Assembly: GCA_012934845.2 (NCBI GenBank)
Contig: WNNJ02003290.1
Span: 1-64,000 of the forward strand
Direction of reading: 5' to 3'
DNA from: Pomphorhynchus laevis
Taxonomy: Eukaryota > Acanthocephala > Palaeacanthocephala > Echinorhynchida > Pomphorhynchidae
Length of the DNA: 64,000 nt
Below the pieces are notes generated by a model. It searched no databases. It was not told the origin of the DNA and worked only from the letters and a program-made list of their open reading frames with translations. A program made the translations under genes and the position numbers. Shown piece by piece: positions 30,790 through 43,560 of this stretch; the stretch's first letter is position 1; every line of letters begins with the position of its first letter.

Positions 30790-32600
30790 GCACTTGCCGA
30801 TTAATACGTAAAGGCATCAATTGAAGAGATTCACGATCCGTCCTTCTTAAAAAAGGCCACGGTGTTCTCTTAATGCGTACTGCAACGAGTCTCTAGCACA
30901 AAGGTATCTCTCATTCGCAAAACTATAGAGAGACGTCTAGCTTTATGGGAGAAAAAGAAGTACGACGCATTGTTCCATGAAGCGAAACACTTTCAGTTGG
31001 AACTAACTCATCGCGTTCCCCTCGAGAAAACTGATTGGATTGGTCGTTATTGTAAACTTCTGACTGCAGGGAAAGTGACCGCTTCCACGTCAGTACTAGA
31101 AGATAAGTCATCATCCACAGTCCTGAGCCCAGACGAAAAAGTGCACGGTAGATCAGTAAAATCATGGCTACAAGATCTCCATCCCTCCGCAAAAGTTCCA
31201 CCACCAGAAATATTGTTATCGTCACAATTTCCTGGTTCAATAATGCATCACGCAAGCAGATTTTATGTTTTGGACGAAACTTGTATCATCTCCGCATGTC
31301 AACAAACTAAGGGTGGTGCAGGGCCTTCTAGACTTGATTCGACATCTTGGCGGAACATGTTTACACGTTTTGGTTCACAGTCTCAAACTTTAGCAAAAGC
31401 TCTCACTCGCTTCGCGATTCGCATCACTACCGAATCTGTACAGCTAAAACGTTGGAAGCATTCACGTGTTGCCGTCTCATAGCCCTCGAAAAGAAAAGTG
31501 GGGGAATACGCCCAATCGGGGTGTGCGACACTGCAAGAAGAATAATTAGTAAAGCGATTCTTACGTTTGTTCGCGACGTCTTGCATGTCGTCGCGAGAAC
31601 AGTTCAAACAGCTGCAGGGCAAAAGTGTGGGGCCGAATACACGGTACACTCACTCCGAAAAACATATAACGCAAATCCAGACGGCTGCCTTCGCAGAATA
31701 GATGCAAACGCCTTCAATTCCGTAAACAGACAAGCTGCCCTCCACAACCTCGACTTTGTATGTCCGTCACTGTCATGCATTATGCATAACCTATATCAAG
31801 AGCCTACGACGCTCACTCTTGGTTCCGACTGCTTACTCTCAGAAGAGGGATTTACTCAAAGCGACCCCTTTGCGATACCTTGCTTTTCTCTCGCGTCTTT
31901 GCCCCTAATGGACAAAATACGGAAAATTGCACCCAACGTACACCAAATACGGTACGCTGACGACGCGAACTTTGTTGGTTGCCTCAATGACATAACAAAC
32001 GTTTGAAAAGCACTAATAACAGAAGGACCAAAGTACGGTTACGTTGTCAATGCAGCCAAGTCACAACTCTTGTCTCACCATCCTCTGAGCATTGATCAAT
32101 TCCCAACGACTGACATAGAGATTAGATGTGATGCCATACGTATTCTTGGATCCGCGGTGGGTTCCGTCGACTACGAAGCAGTTATCGTCGAACAATGTGT
32201 AGATACTTGGCGAAATCTAATTTAACGTTTAGTCGACGTGGCGAAAATCGACCCACAAGTCGCATACTCGGTCGTTCGTCAACAAATCAGTGGACGCATC
32301 CTTCCAGCACAATGAATCACGCAAACACGCAAAATATTCAGAAAGAATTAAAGCGATCGAGCGCGGCAGGTTCATTCCGCTAGTTTTATCCTCTTCTGGT
32401 GGCATTGGGAAAGAGACAGGCACCCTGTTCAGACGAATCACATCAGTTCGCACACAACGAGGTATTACGAAATATGCGCATGTCATCACAAACATCAAAC
32501 GCCGCCTTTCCTTTAAAATTGCTCGAACAGCATATGCCTGCCTTCGAAGTCCAAGAGGAAACAGAGAAGGCAGCACATAAGATAGTGAACGTCTTGTTTT
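30790..32600 (+). mobile_element. Divergent non-LTR reverse transcriptase remnant (possibly Utopia/R2-like clade)
   Basis: Plus-strand pieces: an upstream helical region (RRLALWEKKKYDALFHEAK), then ALEKKSGGIRPIGVCDTARR, GAEYTVHSLRKTYN, RRIDANAFNSVNRQAALHNL, CPSLSCIMHNLY, LLSEEGFTQSDPFAIP and IRYADDANFVG, and, after a stop, KALITEGPKYGYVVNAAKS. The YADD catalytic box is intact but the usual QGDPLA reads QSDPFA. This is unlike the APE-LINE families elsewhere in the window. The clade name is my best guess from the 'RPIGV..ARR' and 'DA.NAFNSV.R' blocks. Several stops and frameshifts are present. Confidence 0.55.
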
Positions 32601-32934
32601 AAAAATCAATTACAACTTGGACAGTGAAAGTTATGTATGGGCCCAGTTGCGGTAACCCCCTTCTTGTAAATTATTATAATTATTATTTTATAAAAGAAAT
32701 CTAGAATGTCAGCCTGAATGAACAGATTGAATGTCGGATTGAATGAACAATCATTACTACTCAGAAGAATTGACAAAATTACGGTCAAAGATTAGAATTC
32801 AGTTGGCTCGTTCAATTTCGATGTGTATTCGCGGTCCTCGTTCTGCTTGACATCGACCTGCAACCTCAATAAACTAAAATTTATAGTATAACGGTATTTG
32901 TTTCATGTGTTTCCGATTATGTTAAAAAAATCTA
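32601..32934. other. Spacer with a short LINE B 3' tip
   Basis: 32690-32716 repeats the LINE B terminal sequence AATCTAGAATGTCAGC found at 32930. The rest is unremarkable. Confidence 0.4.
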
Positions 32935-35900
32935 GAATGTCAGCGAGCGTAGCTCAATAGACACCTTCACAATTTAAAATATAAAAAGGAAACTAACAAC
33001 AAAGTAATTAAAAATTAGTCAGTTTCTTCAAAGTAGATACAAATCCACGTATGTTTGTTTGCTTCACCACTTCCGCCGGTAAACTGTTGCAAGTTGGAAT
33101 GGCACGCACGGCAAAATTAATGTTTCTTTTTTTACACCAGTGTTTACGTTGTAACATAAGTAGATGACTACGTAATCTTCAGTCATTTCGCGTACGAAAT
33201 AGACTTTTAACGGGATTCTCAGGATTGCTCATCGCCCGCCACACTACAACCAGGTCATTTAGTGCTCGAAGTGAAGATAATGAGGGCATATTAAGGCGAC
33301 TTAACCGTTCCTTATAAGTAAGGTTATGAAGGCCCGCTACCCGTTTAGAAGAACGTCGCAATACCTGTTCAATACGAAACTTCCGATTTGTTAACCGGGT
33401 ATGATGCTGGAGAACAATAGTTAAGAACACTTGAGCAGAGAGTAGTGAATGAAAGTTTAAATGACTCAATTTCTAATTTACTAAAACATCTGGAAATCAT
33501 ACCTGAAATTCGAGTTGTTCTACCATATATTTGCTCCATATTTTTCCTAGTGCCTAGATCATCCGAAACGACACCGCCCAAGTCTCTATATTGACGACCC
33601 ATAGGAATTGGTTGTAAGTTAATTAAGTAGGTGGTTGTCGAAAACTTATTCCCTATGTGCATGTATGCACATTTTGTCACATTAATACTTAAACAGTTCT
33701 CAGCTGACCAATACGTCAATGTATCGAGATCAGACTGTAACATTTGTCGGTCAAGGTCATTAACAACACACGAAAGACCTGAAGATCATTGGTGTACGAC
33801 AACGTTTTTGACAGAAGTAATGATGGGAGTTCGTTAATATATATATATATTAAATAAAATTGGTCCTAATACCGATCCTTGTGGTACACCACTACATATA
33901 TAAGTCCAATATGGCAAAGTCCCACTTACTCTGACTGATGCAGTTCTATCTAATAAATACGCACGAATCCAATTAACAATTACAGAATCAAAGCGAAGTC
34001 CTATAAGTTTGCCAATAAGTATATAATGATTGATTGTATCGAAAGCACGCGAGAAGTCCACGAATACCACGTTGGTGTCGACACCGGCATCAAAAGCACT
34101 GGACCAATCATATCTAGCAATTAGAAGATTTAAACATGTTGATCTACTCGAACGGAATCCATGTTGGGCAGGATGTAAAAGGTTATTTATGGAAATATGG
34201 CGGTTGAAGTGTAACAAAATCAAACGCTCTAGTACCTTACAGCAAATACATGTCAGACTAACTGGTCTAAAATTGCTGGCGCATGACCTATCACCTTTTT
34301 ATATAAAGGGCAAACTATCGATATTAGCCAGTCGATGGGAATCTTTGATTTGCATAAGGAAAATATTAATATTTGATCTAGTGGTTCGCAAATGCGGGAA
34401 GCTAATTCTCAAGTAGGATGGATGGAAATCCGTCAGGACCAGCAAAATGACACCGTTTTAATCTTCGAAGTTGCTCATATACATGAGCGATAGAAATATG
34501 TGACGTCAAGTTAGATGATTTATTATTATGATGAAATGTGCCGTGTACAATAACTGATTCATCTATTCTAGGAAAGAATGTCTCTACAAATGTATTAGCA
34601 ACCATATAATCGTCGACAACTACTTTATTTTTAACATGTAACGGAAAACATTTACATCTCGATCGATTTTTGGATGCACAGTATTTAAAAATAAACTTGG
34701 CTCATACTTGATATTATGAACGAGTGATTTCTCCAAGTAGAGTTTCTTAGATCTTTTAAGTTCCGTAAATCTATTTCTTGCGTTTCGATATAATTGATAT
34801 TCTCCTTTAGATTGACGATATCGACGATAAATGATCTTACACTCCTTAAGAAGATTTCCTAACTCTACTTCAAACCACGGATTATTGTATTTACGGGAGC
34901 GTGAAGCACGTAAAGGCGCATATCTGTCTAGAAGAGAAGCAAGAGTATCTCAAAAAACCTCCATGCACAAATGGGTCAAGCCAAATCCTACCACAAATGG
35001 GTCAAGCCAAACAACGCGATCAAGGTGCCTACTGATTGCGCTATAATCGGTATTGAAAACGTTAAGCTCGATGTGACAAGTGTTTATGGAAGGCAGAACG
35101 AACGGAAAGCGAATTAACTTACTGCAATGGTCACTATTTTCTATAGCTTGTATGTAGTCAATATTTATCGGTAGATCATGGTTAGACAAACATAAATCTA
35201 ATAGACTTCTAGAAGAGCCTCTGAAACGAGTGTCTTGATTTACGTACTGAAAGTAGATATAGGACACTAGTAGTAATACTATCTCGCGCGTATGTGACTA
35301 CACCGCCACCTCTGACATTAATACGACCACAACGGTATGAGCTGTAACCGGGAATTGCAATTTCTGAGTCATCAATGTTAGAATTTAACCAGGATTCACT
35401 GAATGCGAGGATACTAGCTAGCATTACTTTCTTCAGCAAGTAGCGAAACCTCTACCATTTTTGGGAGGATACTTTGAACATTAGAATATAACACATTTAT
35501 AAATTTTTCACAATAAATATCTGGTATAATGGTTACATATGGACTTTCGTTATTCCTTTGATAGGTGCGACGCAGCTCGAGAGGTTGAATGCATGTGAAA
35601 TTTTGTCGTGTGAGGGTAACATTGTCCAAAACATAAGAGGGCGGCATCGCACTACTTAAAAATTCTGAATACTAAGATTTCGCTCCCCACTGTTGAGTCT
35701 TTTATGAAGCTCAATCTTAGCCAGCTTTAACTTTTCTCTATCTGATGAGTCTAAGTCTCTAAGTAATCTAATGCAAGTACCACTAAGTCTATAATATTTT
35801 CTTAATAAAACATTAACGTACTCTTTGTCATTGAATACTATTTTTAATAAGCGAGGTTTCGCATTTGTATCATCAGATTTGCCTATGCGAAAGAGGGAAA

Positions 35901-38110
35901 CTACTTTCAAGGATGTTATAAATTGCGAATCACAATCAGATAATACACGTCCCAATATGGACCTAACTTTATCGAGGTCGTTATTTAACCTATGTTGATT
36001 GTTTATTGCTGACGACTCAACAATATTGGCCATTATTATAGCTCTATCTCGTGGAATCAGCGGTCGCTTTCGGGACCCATCTAAATGACATTTGTATTAC
36101 GATAGTTCACTTTAACGGGTTTGTCTAGGGAGGTGTATCGATTATTACTACTATCATCTGTACAATTTCGCTCGTTGTTCTCCTCTATGGATGACCTAGA
36201 TATGATGTCATCCCCACTTTGAGCGCTGGACTCTGGTTCGAGTCCTATCGATACCGATTTGACAACTGATGCTGAAACATCATCCGGAAATTGTAAAAGC
36301 TGGTTATCTTTAGGTGTCCTTGGTAGAATTTCTTCTACACAATTTGCCTCGTCGGTTTTATCTTCTGCACAATTTCCCATATCATTCAATTTGCACTGAT
36401 AAATTACCGACGACGACTCAAAAATGTTAGACAATAAAATATCATTGTCATCAATGCATAGCGTTGATTGCTGCCTAGCATCATGACCGTCATTATTATG
36501 TTGTATTGGTGAGATAGGTGTATCTTTATGGATAGAATATTTATGTGTGCGGGCTTGGCTGTTTTGAGTTTTTTGAATCAAGGTAAGTAGTGAGTCCAGT
36601 TTAGCTGACGCACAGTAGCCGCATAGGAATGTTTTCATCTTAGGATCGATAAGTTGATTAGTTGTACCGGTTACTGATGTCCAAATATCACATTCTGGTT
36701 TGGAACACTGTACTTGATTTGATTCGAAGTTCAAGACTTCGACTGATGACTGCACACACTTCTTTTGCCCATATTGGTCGTGTAGTAAAACTATCGAAAT
36801 TATTGCAATTATTGAAATCGTATTAATCGTTGTAACGTGATGGTTTTGAGTATTTTTATTTTTTCGTTCTGTAAAAATTTTGAATCCTAAGATTTCGATC
36901 CCCACTGTTGAGTCTTTTATGAAGCTCAATCTTAGCCAGCTTTAACTTTTCTCTATCTGACGAGTCTAAGTCTCTAAGTAATCTAATGCAAGTACCACTA
37001 AGTCTATAATATTTTCTTAATAAAACATTAACGTACTCTTTGTCATTGAATACTATTTTTAATTATCGAGGTTTCGCATTTGTATCATCAGATTTGCCTA
37101 TGCGAAAGAGGGAAACTACTTTCAAGGATGTTATAAATTGCGAATCACAATCAGATAATACACGTCCCAATATGGACCTAACTTTATCGAGGTCGTTATT
37201 TAACCTATGTTGATTGTTTATTGCTGACGACTCAACAATATTGGCCATTATTATAGCTCTATCTCGTGGAATCAGCGGTCGCTTTCGGGACCCATCTAAA
37301 TGACATTTGTATTACGATAGTTCACTTTAACGGGTTTGTCTAGGGAGGTGTATCGATTATTACTACTATCATCTGTACAATTTCGCTCGTTGTTCTCCTC
37401 TATGGATGACCTAGATATGATGTCATCCCCACTTTGAGCGCTGGACTCTGGTTCGAGTCCTATCGATACCGATTTGACAACTGATGCTGAAACATCATCC
37501 GGAAATTGTAAAAGCTGGTTATCTTTAGGTGTCCTTGGTAGAATTTCTTCTACACAATTTGCCTCGTCGGTTTTATCTTCTGCACAATTTCCCATATCAT
37601 TCAATTTGCACTGATAAATTACCGACGACGACTCAAAAATGTTAGACAATAAAATATCATTGTCATCAATGCATAGCGTTGATTGCTGCCTAGCATCATG
37701 ACCGTCATTATTATGTTGTATTGGTGAGATAGGTGTATCTTTATGGATAGAATATTTATGTGTGCGGGCTTGGCTGTTTTGAGTTTTTTGAATCAAGGTA
37801 AGTAGTGAGTCCAGTTTAGCTGACGCACAGTAGCCGCATAGGAATGTTTTCATCTTAGGATCGATAAGTTGATTAGTTGTACCGGTTACTGATGTCCAAA
37901 TATCACATTCTGGTTTGGAACACTGTACTTGATTTGATTCGTAGTTCAAGACTTCGACTGATGACTGCACACACTTCTTTTGCCCATATTGGTCGTGTAG
38001 TAAAACTATCGAAATTATTGCAATTGTTGAAATCGTATTAATCGTTGTAACGTGATGGTTTTGAGTATTTTTATTTTTTCGTTCTTTGTAGTTAGAATAG
38101 TTTAACAATT
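32935..38110 (-). mobile_element. LINE B (CR1-like), near full length, decayed, with tandemly duplicated ORF1 region
   Basis: 5' to 3' on the minus strand: ORF1 head (38108-37296; 270 codons), ORF1 tail (37248-37063), second ORF1 head (36929-36081), second ORF1 tail (36033-35656), endonuclease (35647-34950; SESWLNSNIDDSEI, GRINVRGGGVVTYA), RT (34605-33834; CAGPDG-like, HGFRSSRSTCLNLL, FVDFSRAFDTINH, GVPQGSVLGPILF), then the C-terminal block (33743-33179; RIEQVLRRSSKRVAGLHNL). ORF1 carries a zinc-finger-like CSKPECDIW...FLCGYC. The RT active site reads YTND where YADD/FADD is expected, and frames are broken several times, so it is inactive. The 3' tip has GAGC-GTA-GCTC (32945-32955). Confidence 0.88.
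35675..38105 (-). repeat. 1215-bp tandem duplication of the LINE B ORF1 region
   Basis: GAGTCTTTTATGAAGCTC occurs at 35695 and 36910, and CTAAATGACATTTGTATTAC at 36080 and 37295, both 1215 bp apart. The two units differ at only a handful of positions over more than 1 kb. Confidence 0.95.
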
Positions 38111-38169
38111 TTATTAATTTATATTATATATAAATTATATATAAATTTTATATATAGATTATATATAAT

Positions 38170-40857
38170 ACAAATTTATTTAATGTGGCAAATGCGTACA
38201 AGCTGTACGCTTACAAGTCCACAAACAAAAATGAAAAAGTCAAGCAGATAAATTGTTAAAATGGGATCGGATTTGTCGTTTGAAGCACTGCAGGGAAGTT
38301 GATTGGCGTATATGAATGGGCAGATGATTCCACGATAGAGGAGCAGCCACCAGGAAGGAGCGGAGTCCAAAGGAGGTAGAGTAGTTTGGGACATGTAAAA
38401 GAAGGGAATTACAGGAACGCAAGGAACAGTAAACAGGACGAGAATTATCAAGAAAAGAAAGGTTGAGAAATGAAGGGGTATGAAAAGTTACAAGGCGGAA
38501 AGCAACGATAATACGAATTTGAACACGACAATAAATTGTAGGCAAATCGAGAGAAGCAAGATGGTAGGATGTATGATCAAAACGACGAAGACGGAGGAGA
38601 ATTCGGGCAGCTGCGTTGACGATGCGTTGTAGGGGAAGAAGAGTGGATTTAGGTGAGTTGGAAAATAGACTAAGACAATAATCGAGTCTAGAAAAAAAGA
38701 AGAGATGATATGAGAGTCATACAAGAAGGGAAATCGATCAATCTACGAACTTGATTGAGGTTGCGGAGTATCAAGGTAGATGAGCGTGCTTTACCTCTAA
38801 CGAAAGGTTTAAGTGAAAGTCGGTTGTCAAAATGGAAGCCTAGGAAAACGAGATTATCAACGATAGGAAGAATTGTAGAATTTAATGATACGGAGGGAGG
38901 TTCGAAGCCTAGGCGTCGAGGTAGGATCCACATAATTTTGGATTTATCAGGATTCAGAGAAAGGCGAAGAGGAGAAAGATGATTGGATATTGAGACAAGA
39001 CAGTCCAAAGCGGAAACACTAAGATCGTGAATACGATAAACAGGTGCATGAGCATAGATGAGAATGTCATCAGCATATTGCATAACATGGAAGTTAAATT
39101 TATGAGAAATCGAAGACAAATCACCAAGAAGAAGAGAGAAAAGCATAGGGCCTAATACGGAGCCTTGTGGAACACCGGACGGGATGGACGAAGGATGGGA
39201 GAGAAGAGTTAGAATATACGCGAAATGTACGGTTTGATAGATATGAAGAAAACCATGATACAGTGGGTAAAGAGAAGCCATAATCATAACGAAGGCGATG
39301 GAGAAGAATCGAGTGATCGACGATGTCAAAAGCAGACGATAGATCAAGAGAAACTATGACACTACATAATTTATGATCGCGCGATATGAGTAAGTCGTTA
39401 TAAACTTTAAGACATGCAATTTCGGTAGAGCAATTAGAGCAAAAAGCGGCTGGGAAGGAGGAAATAAGTTAGAGGAATAGAGATATGTATTAACTTGCTT
39501 AAGAACGAGACGCTCAAGGAGTTTAGAGAGGGTTGAGAGAAGTGAAATAGGACGGTACGAAGATGGTAGTGAGGAGTCGAGAGATTGCTTTTTGATGAGA
39601 GGACGAACAGTAGCGCATTTCCAGCTGGAAGGAAATGTACGGCTACGGATGGACGAGTTGAACAATGTGGTTAGGAAGGGTAAGATAAAGGAGCAGATAT
39701 TTTTAAGTAAGTGAGTGGGAATTGGGTCAGAAGGAGAGGTTTTATTAGGTAATGACAGCAGAACCGAAGAAACTTCATCAGACGAAACGGGATGAAGGTG
39801 GAATAATTCTGGGAGGGAAGTATTTAAAGATAAGAGTGGGTACAAGGGGGCTATGGGTAGTAGGAAAAGTAAATTAGATAGCTTAGTTTGTAGATAAGAA
39901 GAAAATTCATCAGGATTTATATTACAAGGGGTAGATGATCGTGAAAGAATCGAGTTTAAGATTTTCCAATGAGATTTAGAGTTGGAAGATGACTCGAGTT
40001 GATTTTGCCAAAAGAGAGTACGTTTAGTACGTTTAAGAATGAGATGTGAACGGCGTAGAGAAAAGTAGGAATCACGAAGATTTGGAGGGATTTAGTTGGG
40101 TGAACGTTTAAGAAAGCGTTTATACATACGAAAAGAGTGACGGAGTCGACGCTTAGAAAGACTACAGTCAGAATCGAACCAGGGAGCATGGCGCAAGCGC
40201 TGGGAACGTCGAAGTCGACTAGGCAGAAGGTTATTGAGGATCGACGTAAGTTCAGAATCAAACAGAATGCAGAGATCATCGGGAGAGAGATAGTTAAGAG
40301 GAAGTGAAAAGAGTGAAGAATTGAGTAAGGCTGTGCAGAGAATAGGGATATCGAGAAGCTTCCAGGGTCGACTTGGCGTAGATAATGGTAAAGGCGGAGA
40401 AGGAGGATGGGGACGAGTAAGAGTAAGAGTGACAAGGAATTGATCGGACAAACCAGGATCAGTAATTGACAAGGATGTATAGTTATTGAAGCAGTTAGGA
40501 ACAGCAATGATGTCGAGATCACCGCCGAGAATATGAGTTGGGATTGTTGAAAGTAATTTATAGTTAAAATCAGAAAAAAGATTAGTTAAAGTGATAGAGT
40601 CAGAGTCAGACGGGCGATCAAGACGAATGTTAAAGTCACCGAGAACAAAAGAAGGAGTATAAGACAATGAACAGTGAGACATTAGATCTGCAAGGTCGTT
40701 AAAGAAGATACGTGATGGGGCAACTGAACCTGGACGATATACAATTACAAGTTCCAGAGGGAAAGTCGTTGATAATCTGCATATGAGTAATTCGAACGAA
40801 GTGTAACGGATGTTAACGTTGATATTTTGCTTATAGGCAAAATACAAGATATAACAA
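38170..40857 (-). mobile_element. LINE C copy 1, 5'-truncated in the endonuclease
   Basis: Endonuclease C-terminal half (IRYTSFELLICRLST, VLGDFNIRLDRPSDSDSIT, DPGLSDQFLVTLTLTRPHPP), a linker (FDSDCSLSKRRLRHSFRMYK), RT entry (PELFHLHPVSSDEVSSVLLS, WKCATVRPLIKKQSLDSSL, SYRPISLLSTLSKLLERLVL), RT core (39347-38688; GVPQGSVLGPMLFSLLLGDL, QYADDILIYAHAP, LNPDKSKIMWILP) and the C-terminal block (38240-38545; FGLRSFLVAAPLSWNHLPIH, FKRQIRSHF). The 3' stem-loop GCGTACA-AGC-TGTACGC is at 38194-38210 and the tip TGCCACATTAAATAAAT follows. A few frameshifts. YADD is intact. Confidence 0.9.
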
Positions 40858-41593
40858 AACTGACAGGAATAATCTGGAACTGACAGGAATAATCTGGAAC
40901 TGACAGGAATAATCTGGAACTGACAGGAATAATCTGGAACTGACAGGAATAATCTGGAACTGACAGGAATAATCTGGAACTGACAGGAATAATCTAGAAC
41001 TGACAAGAATAATCTGGAACTGACAGGAATAATCTGGAACTGACAGGAATAATCTGGAACTGACAGGAATAATCTGGAACTGACAGGAATAATCTGGAAC
41101 TGACAGGAATAATCTGGAACTGACAGGAATAATCTGGAACTGACAGGAATAATCTGGAACTGACAGGAATAATCTGGAACTGACGGGAATAATCTGGAAC
41201 TGACAGGAATAATCTGGAACTGACAGGAATAATCTGGAACTGACAGGAATAATCTGGAACTGACAGGAATAATCTGGAACTGACAGGAATAGTCTGGAAC
41301 TGACAGGAATAATCTGGAACTGACAGGAATAATCTGGAACTGACAGGAATAATCTGGAACTGACAGGAATAATCTGGAACTGACAGGAATAATCTGGAAC
41401 TGACAGGAATAATCTGGAACTGACATGAATAATCTGGAACTGACAGGAATAATCTGGAACTGACAGGAATAATCTGGAACTGACAGGAATAATCTGGAAC
41501 TGACAGGAATAATCTGGAACTGACAGGAATAATCTGGAACTGACAGGAATAATCTGGAACTGACAGGAATAATCTGGAACTGACAGGAATAAT
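40858..41593 (-). repeat. 20-bp minisatellite, about 37 copies, abutting LINE C copy 1
   Basis: Unit tgacaggaataatctggaac (plus strand), repeated almost without variation; only single-base variants occur (for example near 40990, 41006, 41186, 41290 and 41426). Because 20 is not a multiple of three, each frame cycles through a 20-residue peptide (SVPDYSCQFQIIPVSSRLFL) with no stop, so the array stays open in the sense of the LINE and runs into its endonuclease frame. Confidence 0.97.
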
Positions 41594-41969
41594 TGTAAGT
41601 AGTTTATTAAGCAGCCAAGAAAGTTCAAACTAGTAATATATAAATATTATATAAGTACTTATATAAATATTATATAAGTTTAATTTATATAATATTATAA
41701 AATATTATTTAATATTATCTATATTATAGATTATATTTAAATTATATAAAAGATTATATATAAATTTTATATAATATGATATAATATTTATTTATTTTCA
41801 CATAATTTATTTGCTGCAAATGGATATTTTAACTGTTCAAAGAAAAATTTAATAACTTTAATAGTCAGTCGAAGCTTTTGCTCGAAGTTACAGAAGCTAG
41901 ATGCACCTGCTATTTATTTAGGGCAGCACATTCCATGCATTTAAGGTTAATGTAAAAGTCGCGCCACGC
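41594..41969. other. AT-rich spacer
   Basis: Mostly TATA/ATTT runs. No feature recognised. Confidence 0.5.
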
Positions 41970-42292
41970 TTGGATTTTTGAATCCCACACTTGGAATTTC
42001 GAAGAAAATCGCCTATCCACCTACACAGCATAGAAGAAACGCCCTAATGAGACAACAAGCAAAGCAAACTTTCATGCGGAACTCGATAAAATGCTCACAA
42101 AGGATCAATAAAAATTACATCAATTGAATTGCCAAAACTAAGTGCATCAGTCCACATTTCGAGAGCAGTTAGTAAATTAGACAGACATGATCAACCATGA
42201 CGGAATCCGTGCTGAGAAGGCACTGTGACTCCATGAATATTTAAGCGAGTCCATATTCTACAAGCGACTAATCTTTCAAGAACTTTGCTCTA
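41970..42292 (-). mobile_element. LINE A-related RT fragment
   Basis: The minus strand reads KVLERLVACRIWTRLNIHGV, then SQHGFRHG, SCLSNLLTALEMWTDALSFG and SIDVIFID, which corresponds block by block to the RT of LINE A (KVLEKLIATRIRHHLRELGI, SQHGFLPGRSCLTNLLTS, INVVFIDFSRAFD). It is clearly diverged and contains stops. Confidence 0.75.
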
Positions 42293-42715
42293 GACATCAT
42301 TGCTGTTCCTAAATGTTCCAATGACTATACCTCCTTGTCAATTACTGATCCTGGTTTGCCCGATCATTTCTTTGTCACTCTTACTCTTACTCGTCCCTAT
42401 CCTCCATCTCCTCCTTCACCATTATCCACACTAAGTCGACCCTGGAAACTTCTCGATATCCCTTTTTTCTGCACAGCCTTACTCAATTCTTTACTCTTTT
42501 CACTTCCTCTTAATTATCTTTATCCCGATGATCTCTTCATTCTGTTTGATTAGGAACTTACGCTCATCTTTAATAACCTTCAGCCTATTGGACCACGACG
42601 TGTTCAGCGGTCGCGTCATGCTCCTTGGTTCGATTCACACTGTAGTATTTCTAAGCGTCGGCTGCGTCACTCTTTTCGTGTATATAATTGCTTTCTTAAA
42701 CGTTCTCGAGGGGTT
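42293..42715 (+). mobile_element. LINE C fragment (endonuclease C-terminus)
   Basis: 42335-42553 encodes SITDPGLPDHFFVTLTLTRP and SRPWKLLDIPFFCTALLNSL, then in a shifted frame the PWFDSHCSISKRRLRHSF-like linker to about 42712. Confidence 0.8.
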
Positions 42716-42990
42716 ATATGTTCAAGAGGTTATTCCGTTCCCTCGTCGGGCCACACTTGGAATATTACATATCAGGCTTGTTTTTATGTCACCAAGCGAG
42801 AACTATTAGACCTGGAGTCTATTCTTAGGCGTGGTTCGAGGCTCTGTGTTAGCTTATATGGTTAGTGACTATATCATGTGCGTTTTAGTCATATTGGAAT
42901 GTTGTCGGTACGTGATAGGTTCATAGCTTTGGAAATGCTTTGTCTATGGCATATGTCGTATGGTGTTTGATGTGTCGTATGGTGTTTGAT
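42716..42990 (+). mobile_element. LINE A-related 3' fragment
   Basis: Contains ELLDLESILRRGSRLCVSLYG, the equivalent of NRLESILRRGSRMCMDGSYS in LINE A, with further C-terminal sequence in broken frames. Confidence 0.65.
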
Positions 42991-43154
42991 GTTTATCAAA
43001 AATCTTGGAAAAACTCTTATTCAAATTTCAAAAGATTTGGATTTTAAAAATCCAATTGATAAACACGTGTTCGGTTACTAACACTTTATTTTGTAGATGA
43101 ACATTTAGAGCGTTCATGTGAACTGAGAGAAATATCATACAATTATTCATTTCG

Positions 43155-43545
43155 GTTCCAGATTATTCCTGTCAGTTCCAGATTATTCCTGTCATTTCAA
43201 GATTATACCTGTCAGTTCGAGATTATTCCTGTCAGTTCCAGATTATTGTGGATCAATCAACTAGTATGTTCTTGATATTATCGCTTTTCCCAACACTCTC
43301 ATTGCATACGTAAAAAAATTAGAGAGATTATACATGCATTCCAGATTATTCCGTTCGGTTCCAGATTTTTCCTGACAGTTCCATATTATTCCTTTCAGTT
43401 CAGATTATTCCTATCAGTTCCAGATTATTCATGTTATTTCTAGATTATTCCTATCAGTTCCAAATTATTCATGTCATTTCCAGATTATCCCTTTCAGTTC
43501 CAGATTATTCATGTCAAATCATGATTATTCCAGTCAGTTTATCTA
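43155..43545 (+). repeat. Degenerate copy of the 20-bp minisatellite
   Basis: Imperfect units of the type ccagattattcctgtcagtt, with a gap at about 43246-43335. Much more divergent than the arrays at 40858-41593 and 54177-54613, hence older. It lies about 20 bp from a LINE C/D 3' tip. Confidence 0.85.
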
Positions 43546-43560
43546 CTTAATAATATTAAT

